Source: Aporrectodea caliginosa
Lineage: Eukaryota; Annelida; Clitellata; Crassiclitellata; Lumbricidae
Reading direction: 5' to 3'
Length of the DNA stretch: 64,000 nt
Assembly (NCBI GenBank): GCA_020284085.1
Contig: JACEVL010000979.1
Coordinates: forward strand, 62,001-126,000
In this document: positions 63,615-64,000 of the stretch, in pieces
Position numbering within the stretch: the stretch's first letter is position 1
How the letters are laid out: the number at the start of each line of letters is the position of its first letter
Translations under genes and position numbers: made by a program
The notes under the pieces: model-generated
The model's database searches: none
What the model saw: the letters and a program-made list of their open reading frames with translations, nothing else
What the model was told of the DNA's origin: nothing

Positions 63615-64000
63615 GCACTATAGTTATTAGTTTCAGACAACGGATGGTATTCGCGATAGATTTGGCGACATTAGTGACTGCCATTTGCAGCCATGACTTT
63701 TGACAGCGTATAAAAGAACGGCACATGCTGCGGTCGGGTCTTTAGTGTTGCGAACTATTGCCTGTGACAGTGTCATCTATTTCTCAGCGTCTTTGCGTCT
63801 CAATCGTATCGTTCATTTGAGGGAAATGAACTCTTCGTTCTGCAGCAGACGAAATGGGAGTCGTCGCCAAATGATGATCGTACCCTCAGCGACCGAACGA
63901 CACGCCACCAAACAGCCCCCCATCGGCGGCGACGACGGCGGCCAACAGTCGTTTCCTAATGTTTTCGTTGCGATGTGATTCTCGTCAGAGATTTATTCCC
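63615..64000. other. No recognised feature at the right edge
   Basis: An open plus frame at 63700-63978 lacks similarity to a known family; GCGTATAAAAG at about 63708 could be a TATA box by chance. Confidence 0.35.

Noticed and set aside
63700..63978. 92-codon plus frame near the right edge as a gene
   Set aside because: No recognisable domain, splice context or conservation evidence; partial view at the window edge.

Overview
The window reads as nuclear DNA of a bilaterian invertebrate, probably marine. Genes have introns with GT..AG splice sites, intergenic DNA is long and AT-rich, microsatellites are large, and DNA transposons, LINEs and one LTR retrotransposon are densely nested. The host genes look like animal genes: a WDR86-type WD40 protein and a 5-HT1-like aminergic receptor. 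A Ty3/Gypsy element with the Gmr1-type pol order is, as I recall, typical of deuterostomes but not restricted to them. The species is not determined from the sequence.

Layout. 741-5149 (minus) holds three exons of a WDR86-like gene; its 3' end lies beyond position 1. 6.3-15 kb is noncoding and full of DNA transposons: two hAT-type relics with 8-bp target duplications, a 1.1-kb terminal-inverted-repeat element, a tRNA-derived SINE and a dispersed repeat. 16.7-17.6 kb is a 432-bp tandem duplication. 17.67-23.09 kb is a CR1/L2-superfamily LINE (minus) split by a 3.68-kb DNA transposon whose DUF7869-like transposase gene is itself broken by an internal inversion. 24.0-24.8 kb holds a weak two-exon candidate gene. 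25.3-26.8 kb is a 54-bp tandem array joined to a LINE 3' end. 31.48-32.48 kb is a 26-bp satellite.

33475-35067 (minus) is an uninterrupted 530-codon 5-HT1-like receptor. 37.2-39.5 kb is a decayed LINE cut by another hAT element. 41-44 kb is microsatellite-rich. 45347-52079 is a complete LTR retrotransposon: 423-bp LTRs that look identical by eye, 5-bp target duplication CACTC, one open 1826-codon gag-pol, and integrase placed before reverse transcriptase. It is followed by a hAT relic, purine-rich and 8-bp repeat tracts (55-57.7 kb), an internally deleted Tc1/mariner element (58204-58801), further minisatellites, and two nested hAT-type miniature elements near 63-63.6 kb.

Only the WD40 gene and the receptor are convincing host genes; most other protein similarity belongs to mobile elements. 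The observations I rate highest are: (1) enrichment of the palindrome TAGGCCTA across the window; (2) the young Gmr1-type element with a repeat array next to its primer-binding site; (3) the DUF7869-type transposon whose insertion and later inversion can be read at base level; (4) a recurring design in which hAT elements carry short repeat arrays in direct orientation at both ends although their termini are inverted.
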